A stretch of DNA of 64,000 bases from Croceimicrobium sp963977415 (GTDB taxonomy: Bacteria; Bacteroidota; Bacteroidia; Flavobacteriales; Schleiferiaceae), in the NCBI GenBank assembly GCA_963977415.1, contig CAXBOS010000012.1, positions 60,372 through 124,371 on the forward strand, in the 5' to 3' direction. The notes below the pieces were generated by a model. It was not told the DNA's origin. It saw only the letters and a program-made list of their open reading frames with translations, and searched no databases. Positions within the stretch are counted from its first letter, which is position 1, and each line of letters opens with the position of its first letter. The position numbers and the translations under genes are program-made. Below, piece after piece: positions 28,301 through 37,337 of this stretch.

Positions 28301-30306
28301 GCAGGAGGTGCTGTTGCGGTATCTTTAGCTAAATACGCGTCAAAAATTCGATAGATTCCACCGCGGCGATCGGCGGTACGAATTTCCTCATTCAAAGCCG
28401 TTTGAATGGTGCGGAAAACAAAGTAAACACCATTACCGCCTAAATCGCTCAGGATAGAATCGCGTATCACTTGTCCAGTCGGGCTTGTTAAATTCGGATT
28501 CGGTGTTAAGGGAGTCTTATCAGTATATGCGCCAATACTATCAAAGAGATAACCATAACGATTATAATTTATTTGCAGATGCAAATTGGGCATTTGTCCT
28601 CTAAACAAAACGTCACCATTTAGTACCAATTCGTAAAATGACATCGGATCGACATTGCCGCCATTTACTTCAAACCAAGTTTGGTAGGTACGGGTTTCTA
28701 CAGGATCGTTCCAATCCCAATCACCCGTGCGTTTATCATTACCCAAACCGACCGCGGAAAAGCGCAACTTAAGATCACTGAAATCGTATCCAGCGGCGGC
28801 GAGAGCTAGTGCAGTATTGGCAAAGCCATGATGCACTCCTGTTCCAGTAATTCCTGCAGTTTGTCCGGGCATGAGATTATCGTAATCAGAGCTCGCGAGG
28901 TAATAATAGGCCGTATCTATAGAAATACTAGGCCAAACGGTTGGCATATCGTGCCCCGTGTTTTGCGGTTCAATGGCATTATTGGTTTTGGTATTAAGGC
29001 CAACTGCACCCTGCTTTTTAGGGCCGGCTCCTTCAAGGCCAATATAATCACCGGGCGGATTTAAAGCATCTAGATACCAGTGCTCCAAACCATGTTCACT
29101 ACTAATCCATATTTCGCCTTCATCGCTAAAAACCATGTCTTGGTATTGCGAATGAGCCATAGTGCCATTGTAATTAAAAAGATGCTGCGATTTTTTATTG
29201 CCAAACAGATGATAGGTAGCAGGACTGCCACTATATAAAGTCGGCGCTTCATACATTTTCTTATAGGCATTTATTTCCGCTCCATTAATGGCAAAGAGCC
29301 ATAAATCACCATCTTGATCGAGAAAGAGATCGCGGGTAAAGTCGGGCAGGTTGGTATAAATATTTTCGAAAGAATAGCCCGGGTAAGACCAACCCTTTAC
29401 AAAGTCGGCAACCTGATTTAAAGTATGTGAAGACCAATCGCTGTTATCAACGTAGTATAAACCTCCACCATCGGAGCTTACATAAATGCGATTATTGGCA
29501 TCGCGGGTAGCAACAATATCTTCGGGCACATAATATGCCTGAATAGCATTACGCCAAGGGGCATCTACATGGGTCCAATATTCCCAGGTGTTAGTAAGGG
29601 GCGTGAAAATGCGCATAAGGGAACTGGTACTACTGATACTGATAGGGTTTCCTGTGAGCATTACCACTCGACCATTCACATCATAATCAAGCGCAAAAAC
29701 CCTTTTACTTGAATGACTAGCACCGGTAAAATTAACCACGGGGGGATTGTAAGTAGTGAAATTAGAGGTTACCGCGTCCAGCTTAATTAAACCATCTTGG
29801 CAGCCAAACCAAATATGCCCATAGGAGTCTTGTAACATGGTATGCACGGCGCCTTTATTAGGAAAGTTAGCCTGAGAGATATGATAAGTAGAGAAGCTGC
29901 CATTTTGATATACCAAAATAGGCGGGGCATTATTCATGTCTATTGCATTGGCTGTATTAGCTATAAACCAAATCGCGCCATTGCTAGTGCGATGAATTTC
30001 CTTTACACTGAAGGAAGCCCACTGAAAGGACGATCCGTTAACGGTAATTACTGGTAAACCAACCGAGCTAAAAGGATAATCCCAAGTGCCATTGGCCAGC
30101 CTGCGACTGAAAGGAATATTATTTAAGGTAGGGGAGCCAAAGAAATCATGACCAACCCAGAGGGTTCCATCAGGCTCTAATAAAAGTCCCGAACACCCTG
30201 CGTTTCCAAGGCCATTGGCGGTGGTAAAAGTTTCTACATTGTTATACTGCGCCCAGCTTGGCGCGGTAAAAATTAAGATGAGAAGGGTGAATAAATGTTT
30301 TTTCAT
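25387..30306 (-). CDS. Large T9SS-type secreted protein: propeller, beta-helix, C-terminal sorting-like domain
   Basis: 1639 residues from the ATG at 30306, which starts directly with a signal peptide (MKKHLFTLLILIFTAPSWAQ); an in-frame ATG 33 bases upstream would bury it. About 20-430 carries propeller strands like those of hybrid two-component sensors (GTLWVGHDFFG, GHIWFGCQDGL, GEIWISSEHGLEHW). A middle region about 490-690 (GNDKRTGDWDWNDP) is not recognised. About 720-1000 is a right-handed parallel beta-helix (short Asn/Ile-rich rungs such as SLANCELEG and LLIENCEFSAG). A LamG/NHL-free region with WNNPGNWSDNAVPN follows, and the end (FRVMNVQGQEIYY ... FLIVKIEELGRSFKVVL) resembles a T9SS sorting domain. 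Likely a surface protein of unknown ligand. Confidence 0.85.
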   Translation of the reverse strand: MKKHLFTLLILIFTAPSWAQYNNVETFTTANGLGNAGCSGLLLEPDGTLWVGHDFFGSPTLNNIPFSRRLANGTWDYPFSSVGLPVITVNGSSFQWASFSVKEIHRTSNGAIWFIANTANAIDMNNAPPILVYQNGSFSTYHISQANFPNKGAVHTMLQDSYGHIWFGCQDGLIKLDAVTSNFTTYNPPVVNFTGASHSSKRVFALDYDVNGRVVMLTGNPISISSTSSLMRIFTPLTNTWEYWTHVDAPWRNAIQAYYVPEDIVATRDANNRIYVSSDGGGLYYVDNSDWSSHTLNQVADFVKGWSYPGYSFENIYTNLPDFTRDLFLDQDGDLWLFAINGAEINAYKKMYEAPTLYSGSPATYHLFGNKKSQHLFNYNGTMAHSQYQDMVFSDEGEIWISSEHGLEHWYLDALNPPGDYIGLEGAGPKKQGAVGLNTKTNNAIEPQNTGHDMPTVWPSISIDTAYYYLASSDYDNLMPGQTAGITGTGVHHGFANTALALAAAGYDFSDLKLRFSAVGLGNDKRTGDWDWNDPVETRTYQTWFEVNGGNVDPMSFYELVLNGDVLFRGQMPNLHLQINYNRYGYLFDSIGAYTDKTPLTPNPNLTSPTGQVIRDSILSDLGGNGVYFVFRTIQTALNEEIRTADRRGGIYRIFDAYLAKDTATAPPAPTTPMCGIYRIGQSINDHYSSFSAAAADLEARGIVCDVTFQIGKGSYNEQVELGTIEGMDVYSITFDGLGSSPTLQYNPNHADSNYVFKVNNTDNVKFKDIRFKNTGATYGGIFLLESRTENFSLANCELEGVANAANTPVATANRHILFSCNDCDSLLIENCEFSAGADAINSAGNVLYIRNNEFSENTRTAIDLTSADGIEVTENLILGSIGTFSAILFGDHPFQINRNQIINSTGNCNYAIRTFSFDAGSALSPSQIWNNEISVQSTSGSGGAMVLAADNVQVYHNSINVSGNNSAYTALDNYFMTNGWVARNNLIVNNNGYCLSLSSFNSPAIFPDNDYNIYYSSAANPFKVEAGAGSTSYANLAAFQGATSVDANSLFIDPQFADDQQLLVMNAAAKDGAILLADLTNDILNRARLNVNRDHGCYEFDGKGWLGAIDNDWNNPGNWSDNAVPNAAAKVFVSPRVNNPRIDAAVEVEEFMMHRNANLTILPGAGLKVNTLLSTSGAIVLETDATGKYGQLIQGTVQGKPTLTQMALLEAPDPSVRWFHLGVPMRTKIADLANSGTHIVAGRAGASIYAWDAAAGNWVTPSDTGAYIEPGQGYAIAAGENASGKFLVNAFPGIISYQGDLTSATALKTASLGYTNVPSFNSYVSAITDGWNLLANPYHAVYDMKDQTLPGSYKTIYVWNGSSYKQYNAQLNVGDSQARYLAPMQGFFIRTDSQSQSFSFDPAKRIISTGSLSLKTQSLATFSLQVSGGSQAQKDNCYFVIHPQAGAQFEEAYDAVKLKNATDHLNFYSLTSSENLAINSLNIKDLMQGVGLGFSAPEDSVFSISLQVNSGFPYQVFLRDEMLNIDHRLDLQDYQFSHLVSNIEGRFFLYLRANEIGQAEIGMNEIFWTLKEGSLLFANLPEEALTFRVMNVQGQEIYYSEKEGGTTEHLLSPHTSNSYDFLIVKIEELGRSFKVVLN

Positions 30307-30468
30307 GCTTGGGTAATTTAGATGACAAATATTCCCCATGCTGAGCGCTTAAATCCTCTCCTTTAGTAGGCCGTCGCTTTTTTCGAGAATTTGGTAGCGA
30401 TTTTTTAGAATTTGGTTTAAGGGCTACAAACGAGAAACGTAAAAAATAACGTTAGCAACTAAAAGTCT

Positions 30469-31399
30469 ATGTTAAAACCTAGAACCCTTCTCTTTCTTTT
30501 ACTTCTCCTTACTCAAAACACTTTTGCTCAAATAAGCAGCTCTCGTTTAGCCCATGCTGCGGCCGCGCTTACGCAAGATGCGGTTGAATACGACCCTGCC
30601 TATTTCTCAATAGACTACCCGAATGGCGATGTGCCAGCTACCCATGACATCTTTTTTAATGCATTGATTTTCAATGGGCATCTCGCGATAGAGTAAGCAT
30701 TCTCAAGATATTTTAGACTCCTTTTTTGCATGATCAAAAAAGAAGGAAAAAAATCTAGGCTCCAATTCCTCATCCTTAAAACCTTCACAAAAAGTAAGCT
30801 CGGTGGGCGAGTTCCCTCTGGTCACTTCCCAACTCGCTAAACTTTTTATCTTGATTTTAACTCTTCGTAATTGAGGCCGGAAAACCTACTAATAATGATT
30901 TCGGTAGATTTACAATTAGACTTCATATGCTTTTTTCGAGGTAACTGTCATCAAATCTTCTTGTTTTACCCGCGGAAAACTCTTCTCTCATAAAGGCGTT
31001 TGCACCGATGTTATTATTCGCGCCTATCGAAAATTAGGGATAGATCTACAGCGATTAGTGCATGAAGATATGAAAGCCCATTTCGGTTCTTACCCTAAAA
31101 ACTGGGGATTGAAACGCCCGGATTCCAATATTGATCACCGCCGAGTACCCAATTTGATGTGCTTCTTTAAACGCGAAAAGGCCGCGTTAGCAATTTCAGA
31201 GAAAACCGAAGACTATCAGCCGGGCGACATTGTATGCTGGAACTTAGGCGGGGGAATCTTACACATCGGTATTGTTCTCGCTGAGAAAAATCGTGCGGGA
31301 ACTCGTCCTTTAATAATGCACAATATTGGCTCGGGACAAGTAAAGGAGGATATGCTCTTCGACTTTAAAATTATTGGGCATTATCGCTATTTACCTTAG
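30469..31399 (+). pseudogene. DUF1287-family gene split by a 349-bp insertion
   Basis: The 5' part (signal peptide MLKPRTLLFLLLLLTQNTFA, then DAVEYDPAYFSIDYPNGDVPA) ends at 30639. The 3' part resumes at 30989 with HKGVCTDVIIRAYRKLG and continues through HEDMKAHFGSYPKNWGLKRP and HRRVPNL to HIGIV ... MHNIGSGQ ... GHYRYLP. Removing exactly 30640-30988 restores an uninterrupted 193-residue frame matching the usual DUF1287 arrangement (YP-GDVP then VCTDV, with the Cys and later His of an NlpC-like active site). DUF1287 proteins are probably periplasmic hydrolases. The inserted DNA brings a stop after GHLAIE, so only a 75-residue fusion could be made. Confidence 0.93.
30640..30988. mobile_element. 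349-bp non-coding repeat element, copy 1 (inside DUF1287 gene)
   Basis: Boundaries fixed by restoring the interrupted reading frame. Left end ACCCATGACATC, right end AAAACTCTTCTCT. A hairpin near the left end (CATTGA ttt TCAATG, about 30662-30676) and another near the right (GTTTT acccgcgg AAAAC). Internal hairpins include CCTTTTTTG / CAAAAAAGAAGG and AAGCTC / GAGTTC. No ORF of note, no terminal inverted repeats and no clear target duplication. Related copies at 55989, 56542, 62825 and 63874. Confidence 0.88.
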
Positions 31400-31543
31400 G
31401 GCGAGGTCGATTTTAAATAGCGCCTCAGGTTTTTGTTCGAAGTGGGTATGGTACCCAAATAAGTTCTTTAAATTGCCTCTTTGAAAACCAAGCTAGACCG
31501 CCATCGCCCTTAAAGGGTTTCGTGGTCTTTAAAATATTTTTAA

Positions 31544-32218
31544 ATGCCAAATCAGTATAAAGACCTACTAACGGGAAATTCACGCTGGGTAAACAATACC
31601 CTGAGGCACAATCCCGAGTTTTTCCATCAGCTAGCCGCCGAGCAACATCCAAAGTTTTTATGGATTGGTTGTTCCGACAGTCGCGTACCCGCCACCGAAA
31701 TTACTAACGCCTTACCCGGCTCTATTTTCGTGCAACGCAATATTGCCAATATGGTGGTTCATACCGACTCCAATTTGTTGAGCGTGGTAAATTATGCGGT
31801 TAAAGTTTTAAAAGTGAAGCACATTATTGTTTGCGGACACTATGGCTGTGGTGGCGTAAAAGCAGCCATGAGTAATGATAAATACGGTTTTCTAGACAAC
31901 TGGTTAATGCACATTAAAGATGTGTACAAAATGAATCAGGCGGAGCTAGATGGCATTGCCGACGAAAACAAACGCTTCGACCGTTATGTAGAGCTCAATA
32001 TTATAGAGCAAGTAAGCAATTTAGCTAAGGTTTCCTTTATTCAAGAAGAGTGGGAAGAAGGGGAATTCCCCCATATTCACGGTTGGATTTACAGCTTGGA
32101 AGACGGTTTAATTAACGATCTTAATGTGAGCATCAACTCTAATGATGGCTTAGAAAACATTTACAAATACAAGCAAAATTTGGAATCTCCTTTAAAGGAC
32201 CTTCCCGCCGATAAATAA
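31544..32218 (+). CDS. can: Beta-class carbonic anhydrase
   Basis: 224 residues, the usual length. Zinc ligands and dyad are visible: Cys43-x-Asp45-x-Arg47 (WIGCSDSRVPA) and His99-x-x-Cys102 (CGHYGCGGVKAA). The C-terminal part (HIHGWIYSLEDGLINDLNV) is conserved in bacterial Can-like enzymes. It interconverts CO2 and bicarbonate in the cytoplasm. It lies between the broken DUF1287 gene and a convergent VWA gene and is probably monocistronic. Confidence 0.95.
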   Translation: MPNQYKDLLTGNSRWVNNTLRHNPEFFHQLAAEQHPKFLWIGCSDSRVPATEITNALPGSIFVQRNIANMVVHTDSNLLSVVNYAVKVLKVKHIIVCGHYGCGGVKAAMSNDKYGFLDNWLMHIKDVYKMNQAELDGIADENKRFDRYVELNIIEQVSNLAKVSFIQEEWEEGEFPHIHGWIYSLEDGLINDLNVSINSNDGLENIYKYKQNLESPLKDLPADK

Positions 32219-32221
32219 AGA

Positions 32222-32265
32222 CGAGGCCGTCCGAATCACAATTAGTGGGGGACGGCCTCGATCTT
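32222..32265. terminator. Shared hairpin terminator between convergent genes
   Basis: CGAGGCCGTCC (32222-32232) pairs with GGACGGCCTCG (32250-32260), a perfect 11-bp stem. The minus-strand side is followed by a T-rich stretch (complement of TAAATAAAGA), so it should end the VWA gene's transcript well and the carbonic anhydrase transcript less efficiently. Confidence 0.85.
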
Positions 32266-32282
32266 CTGCTTGCGAAGCAATT

Positions 32283-34310
32283 TTAACTGGCCTTCTTTAG
32301 CTCTTGCGCCAATTCTACCAAATTGATAAACTCACTGCGGTAGTCAATATTTTCAGCTTTTAAACCCTCTTTGGCCCAAGCAATTACCTGAGAATAATCT
32401 GCTGTTCCGCTAAATTCCGATTCTCTCAAAAGCATGCCAAAACTTGCCACCGCGGCCATAAAACTTAAATCGGGGTTTAAAGATTCCAGTCTATTGGCAA
32501 TTACTTTTTCTTCGAGGCTAGATTGATTCCCATCTGGTTTTTTGTGGCGAATTTTCAAAGTAGCTAACTCATCTGCGAAAGCACTATTAACTGCGTCTTT
32601 ACTGCGGTACTTTAATTCATCTACATCCACGGGCGATTGTGTGGCAAGACTGCGTGGCACAATTTCATACAGTGCTGTTACGTAGTGCCCCGCGCCAATA
32701 TCACCGGCATCTTTCGCATCATTATTAAAATCCTCTGCCGCCAAAATGCGGTTTTCGTAACCAATTAAACGATACGCCTCTACCACGGCAGGATTAAACT
32801 CAATTTGAAATTTAGTGTCTTTGGCAACCACGTGTAAATTCGCGCCCATCTCCTCCACCAATACTTTTTTAGCTTCCAAAATATTGTCGATATAGGCATA
32901 ATTACCATTGCCATTATCGGCCAAAGCCTCCATTTTCGCGTCCATATAATTGCCAGTTCCAAAACCTAGTACACTTAAAAACACGCCTGTTTCTCGTTTC
33001 TCCTCTATCAGTTTGGTCAAAGCGCTTTCGCTAGATATACCCACATTAAAATCGCCGTCGGTTGCTAATATTACACGGTTATTATGACCCTTCTTAAAAT
33101 TCTTCTCGGCCAGTTTATAGGCCAATTTGATTCCGGCACCGCCTGCGGTTGAACCACCCGCTCTTAAACTATTAATCGCTCGAATAATTTGCTCCTTCTC
33201 ATTGCCCCGCGTAGGCTCTAAAACCACTCCTGTGTTAGAAGCATATACAACCATGGAGACATGATCTTCCGCACTTAAATTATTTACCAATAAACGCAAT
33301 GACTTTTGCAGTAGCGGCAGTTTATCCTCGCTATTCATACTGCCAGAAACATCAATTAAAAAGACCAAATTACTGGGCGGAAGGTTCTCCTGGTCAATTT
33401 TCTCGGTATTAATGCTGATGCGCAAAAGCTGATGTTTCTCTTCCCAAGGGCAAGTAACTAACTGGTGCTTTTCTGCAAAACTTTCATCGCCTTCAAGATC
33501 CTGTACTTGATAGCTGAAATAATTTATCATTTCTTCAATCCGCACGGCTTCAGCTGGGGGTAAATAACCATCTGTTAAATACCTTCTAATATTGGCATAA
33601 GAAGCCACATCTACATCGCTAGAAAAAGTAGAAAGCGGATTTAGTTCGGCACTTAAAAATTGATTGGGGGGTACATCGGCGTATTCTTCCCGCTCTAAAA
33701 CCTCACCGTTTTCATAAGCTTGCGGCACCTTAATAGAACCCTTCATTTTTACGCCATCAATAAAATAAACGGTCCCCTCTGATCTACTGCCACGAATATT
33801 GACGTTGCCATTAGCTCCTTGAGTTACACCAGGAGTCTGGATCGCTACAGAGCTAATATCGCGCACCGCCATCGACTGAATATCCTCGGCTGTAGTAATC
33901 TTACTGGTTTTGCTTGGAGAAATTAAAGGCATCTTAAAATGCATTACCACTTCTTCCAACATTTCACTTTCTTCATCGAGAGTGATATTTTGTTGGTAAA
34001 TCTTCCCTGGTTCTAGCAAGATGCTGTCTACTATTACTTTGGCAAAACCTGTAAAAGTGCACTGCAAACTATAATATCCCCTTGCTTCGATTTTAATACT
34101 ATAAAGGCCATCAAAATCAGAGACCGAGCCTGCCAAAGCTATTGTATCACCCTGAGCAAATAACACCAAATTGGCGAAGGGAATCATTTCGCCGCTGTGC
34201 CTCTCGGCCACCTTGCCGCGGATTTCTGCCTGTGCAGTTTTTTGAGCATATACTGGCCCAAATGACATAGAGGCCAACACGAGAATAAAACAATATTTAT
34301 ATGATTTCAT
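32283..34310 (-). CDS. YfbK-like von Willebrand factor A protein with carboxypeptidase-regulatory and plug-like domains
   Basis: 675 residues from the ATG at 34310 (MKSYKYCFILVLASMSFG signal peptide); a TTG 6 bases upstream is less likely. Order: CarboxypepD_reg-like beta domain about 28-115; TonB-plug-like segment about 130-190 (SVAIQTPGVTQGANGNVNIRGSRSEGTVYFIDGV); YfbK N-terminal domain; VWA domain from about 315 with MIDAS D320-V-S-G-S324; DUF3520 C-terminal domain. The plug-like piece in a VWA protein is a Bacteroidota pattern and suggests surface or periplasmic assembly work. Neighbours give no partner. Confidence 0.88.
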   Translation of the reverse strand: MKSYKYCFILVLASMSFGPVYAQKTAQAEIRGKVAERHSGEMIPFANLVLFAQGDTIALAGSVSDFDGLYSIKIEARGYYSLQCTFTGFAKVIVDSILLEPGKIYQQNITLDEESEMLEEVVMHFKMPLISPSKTSKITTAEDIQSMAVRDISSVAIQTPGVTQGANGNVNIRGSRSEGTVYFIDGVKMKGSIKVPQAYENGEVLEREEYADVPPNQFLSAELNPLSTFSSDVDVASYANIRRYLTDGYLPPAEAVRIEEMINYFSYQVQDLEGDESFAEKHQLVTCPWEEKHQLLRISINTEKIDQENLPPSNLVFLIDVSGSMNSEDKLPLLQKSLRLLVNNLSAEDHVSMVVYASNTGVVLEPTRGNEKEQIIRAINSLRAGGSTAGGAGIKLAYKLAEKNFKKGHNNRVILATDGDFNVGISSESALTKLIEEKRETGVFLSVLGFGTGNYMDAKMEALADNGNGNYAYIDNILEAKKVLVEEMGANLHVVAKDTKFQIEFNPAVVEAYRLIGYENRILAAEDFNNDAKDAGDIGAGHYVTALYEIVPRSLATQSPVDVDELKYRSKDAVNSAFADELATLKIRHKKPDGNQSSLEEKVIANRLESLNPDLSFMAAVASFGMLLRESEFSGTADYSQVIAWAKEGLKAENIDYRSEFINLVELAQELKKAS

Positions 34311-34727
34311 GTTCAATTGGTTTAATAAAATTAATAGATTAATTTCCCATTGCTACGAATAGAAATAAGCTGGCCACGCTACTAAATTATAGAGTCCCAC
34401 AACGACTAAAGGTTGCTTCTAAAAATCATAAAAAGTAGATTAAAAAAGTTCCTAAGCAAATTCGTTGGTAAAAATAAAAGCTCATATCCTCCTGATTTTC
34501 TTTCACTAACAGACTAATAATCCCTATAAACAGAATTTAATAGACCATTTATTTAAGCGATAAAATAGCAGAATTACCACCGCTTTTAATGGAAATGAAC
34601 CTCTTGAGTCAAAAACCTTTTTCACTCAATTTCTTCTAAAAGCAATGAGGCAATGCTTTTTATCTTTAACTTTACGAAGAGCTGTTTCATTAAATCCTAA
34701 CAAAATTTTTGGGAGTTCTGAGTAAAG
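34311..34727. other. Divergent intergenic region, no gene seen
   Basis: About 417 AT-rich bases between the VWA gene (minus) and the PAS/GAF gene (plus). No ORF, RNA or strong hairpin was seen. Confidence 0.55.
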
Positions 34728-37334
34728 ATGACAAATTCGCAAAAAATACGTGTTGACCAAGATCTGACCATTTTAGAATGGAGCAGTTTGGTCGAGCATT
34801 TTTGGCCCTTACGCAAGGGAATGTCATTATTTGAGCTTTTTTGTGGAGAAATCTGCAGCGCTTATCAAACTCACATAAACAGCGGTAATTCATCGCCCTA
34901 TAGTTTTGACAGAAAAAATGTTTTCGAACTAGAGGAGGAACTTATTGCGCTGGAAAATGGTGATTACGAGATTCATTTAAATCTTCCAGCCTCTGTCTAT
35001 TCATCGATTTCTCCTAACAGAATTAAGTTCTTTAAAGAGCTTCCTCTTGGAGCTTCCGTGCAAGATCGGAAAGGCGACATACTTTTTGCAAATAACACAG
35101 CAGAAGCAATTTACGGACGTAGAAGTGAGCTTGTTATTGGGTCTAATAGCTCTGACAGCTCTTGGCGTATTCAGAACGAAAAAAGAGAAGACATTCCTTT
35201 TGAAGCGCTTCCTGCTCTAAGATGTATTATGGAAAATCGCCCTTTAGAAAAGGAGATTATTGCTATTTACAATCCCGCTCGAAAAGATAGAGTTTGGCTA
35301 CAGGTTAGCTGCGTACCTGTTTGTTTTAAAGGGGTATTACAGGCCCATGCCTCCCAATCCCTCTTCCCCGAAATAAGTGAACGCATCGAATTAAGCCACA
35401 AAAATCAACGCTTTTTAGCCGAAGAGGATTTCATAATTAAACTGAGTAATGGACTGCTCCAAAACCGCAAAGCTGACTTTGCCTTTCAGCAGCAATTGAT
35501 TATAAATAAAGTAGGCGAACACTGCGAAGCCGATGCCGCCTTTATTATCGATATCCAAAACCTTCAAAAAGAAAAGCCTGGAATATCCTCTTGGTTTAAA
35601 AACGATTCTTTAGTTGCCCATAAAGAGGCGATATTAAATAGTTTTATTTTCTCTGAAGGACGCCTAAAAACCAATTGGTTTGAGAAGAATAACTACAAAA
35701 TAGATCGCATTTCTCTTCTCGAAGAGAAAGACCTTCACCTGCTTGAATTATCAAAAAATAATATTGAAAGCCTCCTTTATTTCCCCGTTATCATGGGAGA
35801 AGAGGTAGTAGCCTTTATCATGTTGCATCGTAAAATTAACGGGCGCAGCTTCAAAGACAATGATAAGTATCTGTTAAATCGAGTAACTGAACTACTGTTA
35901 AGTTTATGTGCTCAAAATATTGCTTCCAAAAGGTTAAAAGAAAGCAAAGCCCGCTTAGACCGACTAGCCTCTAATATTAGCGACGTTGTATGGCTGGTAG
36001 ATTTAAATTTAGAAGCAAAATATGTAAGTAGCTCAACCAACGATGTTTTAGGTCTCGACCACAGTGAATTTTTAAAGGGCAAAAAAGGGCTCGCCTTACA
36101 AGAGGAACTGAAACCCGCCCTTGCGAAGTTTATCAAAAAGTTAGTCCTTAAAAAACCTTCCGACAAGCTGAGCTTGGCCCTACAAAGCGGCTTTGAAAAA
36201 GAAGGGCAAAAGCTCCTCTTATCGCACAAAGTGCGCGGCGACTATGATGAAAACGAAAGGCTAAATGGTTTAATCATCTGCAGTAGCGATGAAACAGAAC
36301 TGCACCAATCTTTTCTGCATTTACAAGAAAGCGAAAATAAATATCGTAGCCTATTTGAAAACTCTCCCTTAGGCCTACTACTTTTTCATCCAATCAAAGG
36401 TATTTTAGAATGCAATAAAAGCGCAGCCTCAGCGCTAAAATACACGATCGACGAGTTAAAACGTCTTAGTATTGAAGAGCTTTCACCTGAATTTCAACCG
36501 AACGGATTAAAGTCTGCGGATCTAATTCTGGAGCATAAAAAGTTAGTTGCTCAAGGTGAAAAACTCCATTTCGAATGGGTGCATCTCGATTCAAAGGGAA
36601 AACCTGTTACGATGGATGTTCACCTGAGTACTATTGGAACAAAAAAAGAAAATTTAACCCTTGCTAGCTGGCACGACATTTCGCAAGTACGTCAAAATGA
36701 AGACCAACTTTTCCGCTTAAACACAGCCGTAGAAAACTCTCCCGTAAGCATGGTTATTACCAATCTTAACGCGGAAATCGAATACGTAAATCCTGCTGTA
36801 CTAAAAACTACCGGGTACAGCAAAGAAGAGTTGCTTGGCAAAAACCCTCGGGTACTGCAATCAGGAAAGACACCTCAAAAAAGCTATCAAGAAATGTGGG
36901 GCTCCCTCACTCAAAACAAAGAGTGGCGCGGTGTATTCCACAACAAACGTAAAAACGGAGAAATGTATTGGGAAAGAGTGCATATCTCTCCCGTTTTAAA
37001 TAGCCGGGGTGAACTAACGCACTACTTAGCCGTAAAAGAGGACATTACTCTTATCAAACAGTATTTAGAAGCGATCGAAAAGCAAAACGATCTTTTAAAG
37101 GAAATTGCTTGGACTGAATCTCATGTTTTAAGAGCCCCTTTAGCCCGCTTATTAGGGCTCTTACAATTATACCGTGAAGGGGGATTTGATGAGAATATGA
37201 GTCCTGAAAGAGTGCTCCAATTAATGGAAGAGTCGGCCTTAGAAATGGATGGTATTATTGAAAATATTAATACTCAAACCTATCAGCTAAGACACATTCA
37301 GAATTTATTACAACAAAATCCTTTAAACTTTTAA
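34728..37334 (+). CDS. Multi-PAS/GAF signalling protein with HisKA-like end but no ATPase domain
   Basis: 868 residues, no TM segment. Order: N-terminal region; PAS about 100-200 (FFKELPLGASVQDRKGDILFANNTAEAIYG); GAF-like about 225-395; PAS about 405-530; PAS about 535-650 (YRSLFENSPLGLLLFHPIKG); PAS/PAC about 665-780 (NTAVENSPVSMVITNLNAEIEYVNPAVLKTTGYS, YLAVKEDIT); then a coiled helix pair with His799 in IAWTESHVLRAPLARLLGL, the H-box form common in Bacteroidota hybrid kinases. The protein stops about 70 residues later without N, G1 or G2 boxes. It may act as a phosphotransfer or dimerising partner of another kinase. Its stop lies 3 bases from the convergent Fur-family gene. Confidence 0.82.
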   Translation: MTNSQKIRVDQDLTILEWSSLVEHFWPLRKGMSLFELFCGEICSAYQTHINSGNSSPYSFDRKNVFELEEELIALENGDYEIHLNLPASVYSSISPNRIKFFKELPLGASVQDRKGDILFANNTAEAIYGRRSELVIGSNSSDSSWRIQNEKREDIPFEALPALRCIMENRPLEKEIIAIYNPARKDRVWLQVSCVPVCFKGVLQAHASQSLFPEISERIELSHKNQRFLAEEDFIIKLSNGLLQNRKADFAFQQQLIINKVGEHCEADAAFIIDIQNLQKEKPGISSWFKNDSLVAHKEAILNSFIFSEGRLKTNWFEKNNYKIDRISLLEEKDLHLLELSKNNIESLLYFPVIMGEEVVAFIMLHRKINGRSFKDNDKYLLNRVTELLLSLCAQNIASKRLKESKARLDRLASNISDVVWLVDLNLEAKYVSSSTNDVLGLDHSEFLKGKKGLALQEELKPALAKFIKKLVLKKPSDKLSLALQSGFEKEGQKLLLSHKVRGDYDENERLNGLIICSSDETELHQSFLHLQESENKYRSLFENSPLGLLLFHPIKGILECNKSAASALKYTIDELKRLSIEELSPEFQPNGLKSADLILEHKKLVAQGEKLHFEWVHLDSKGKPVTMDVHLSTIGTKKENLTLASWHDISQVRQNEDQLFRLNTAVENSPVSMVITNLNAEIEYVNPAVLKTTGYSKEELLGKNPRVLQSGKTPQKSYQEMWGSLTQNKEWRGVFHNKRKNGEMYWERVHISPVLNSRGELTHYLAVKEDITLIKQYLEAIEKQNDLLKEIAWTESHVLRAPLARLLGLLQLYREGGFDENMSPERVLQLMEESALEMDGIIENINTQTYQLRHIQNLLQQNPLNF

Positions 37335-37337
37335 AGG

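Noticed and set aside
30469..30696. Stand-alone 75-residue secreted protein
   Set aside because: Its last 18 residues come from the inserted element; it is the broken start of the DUF1287 gene.
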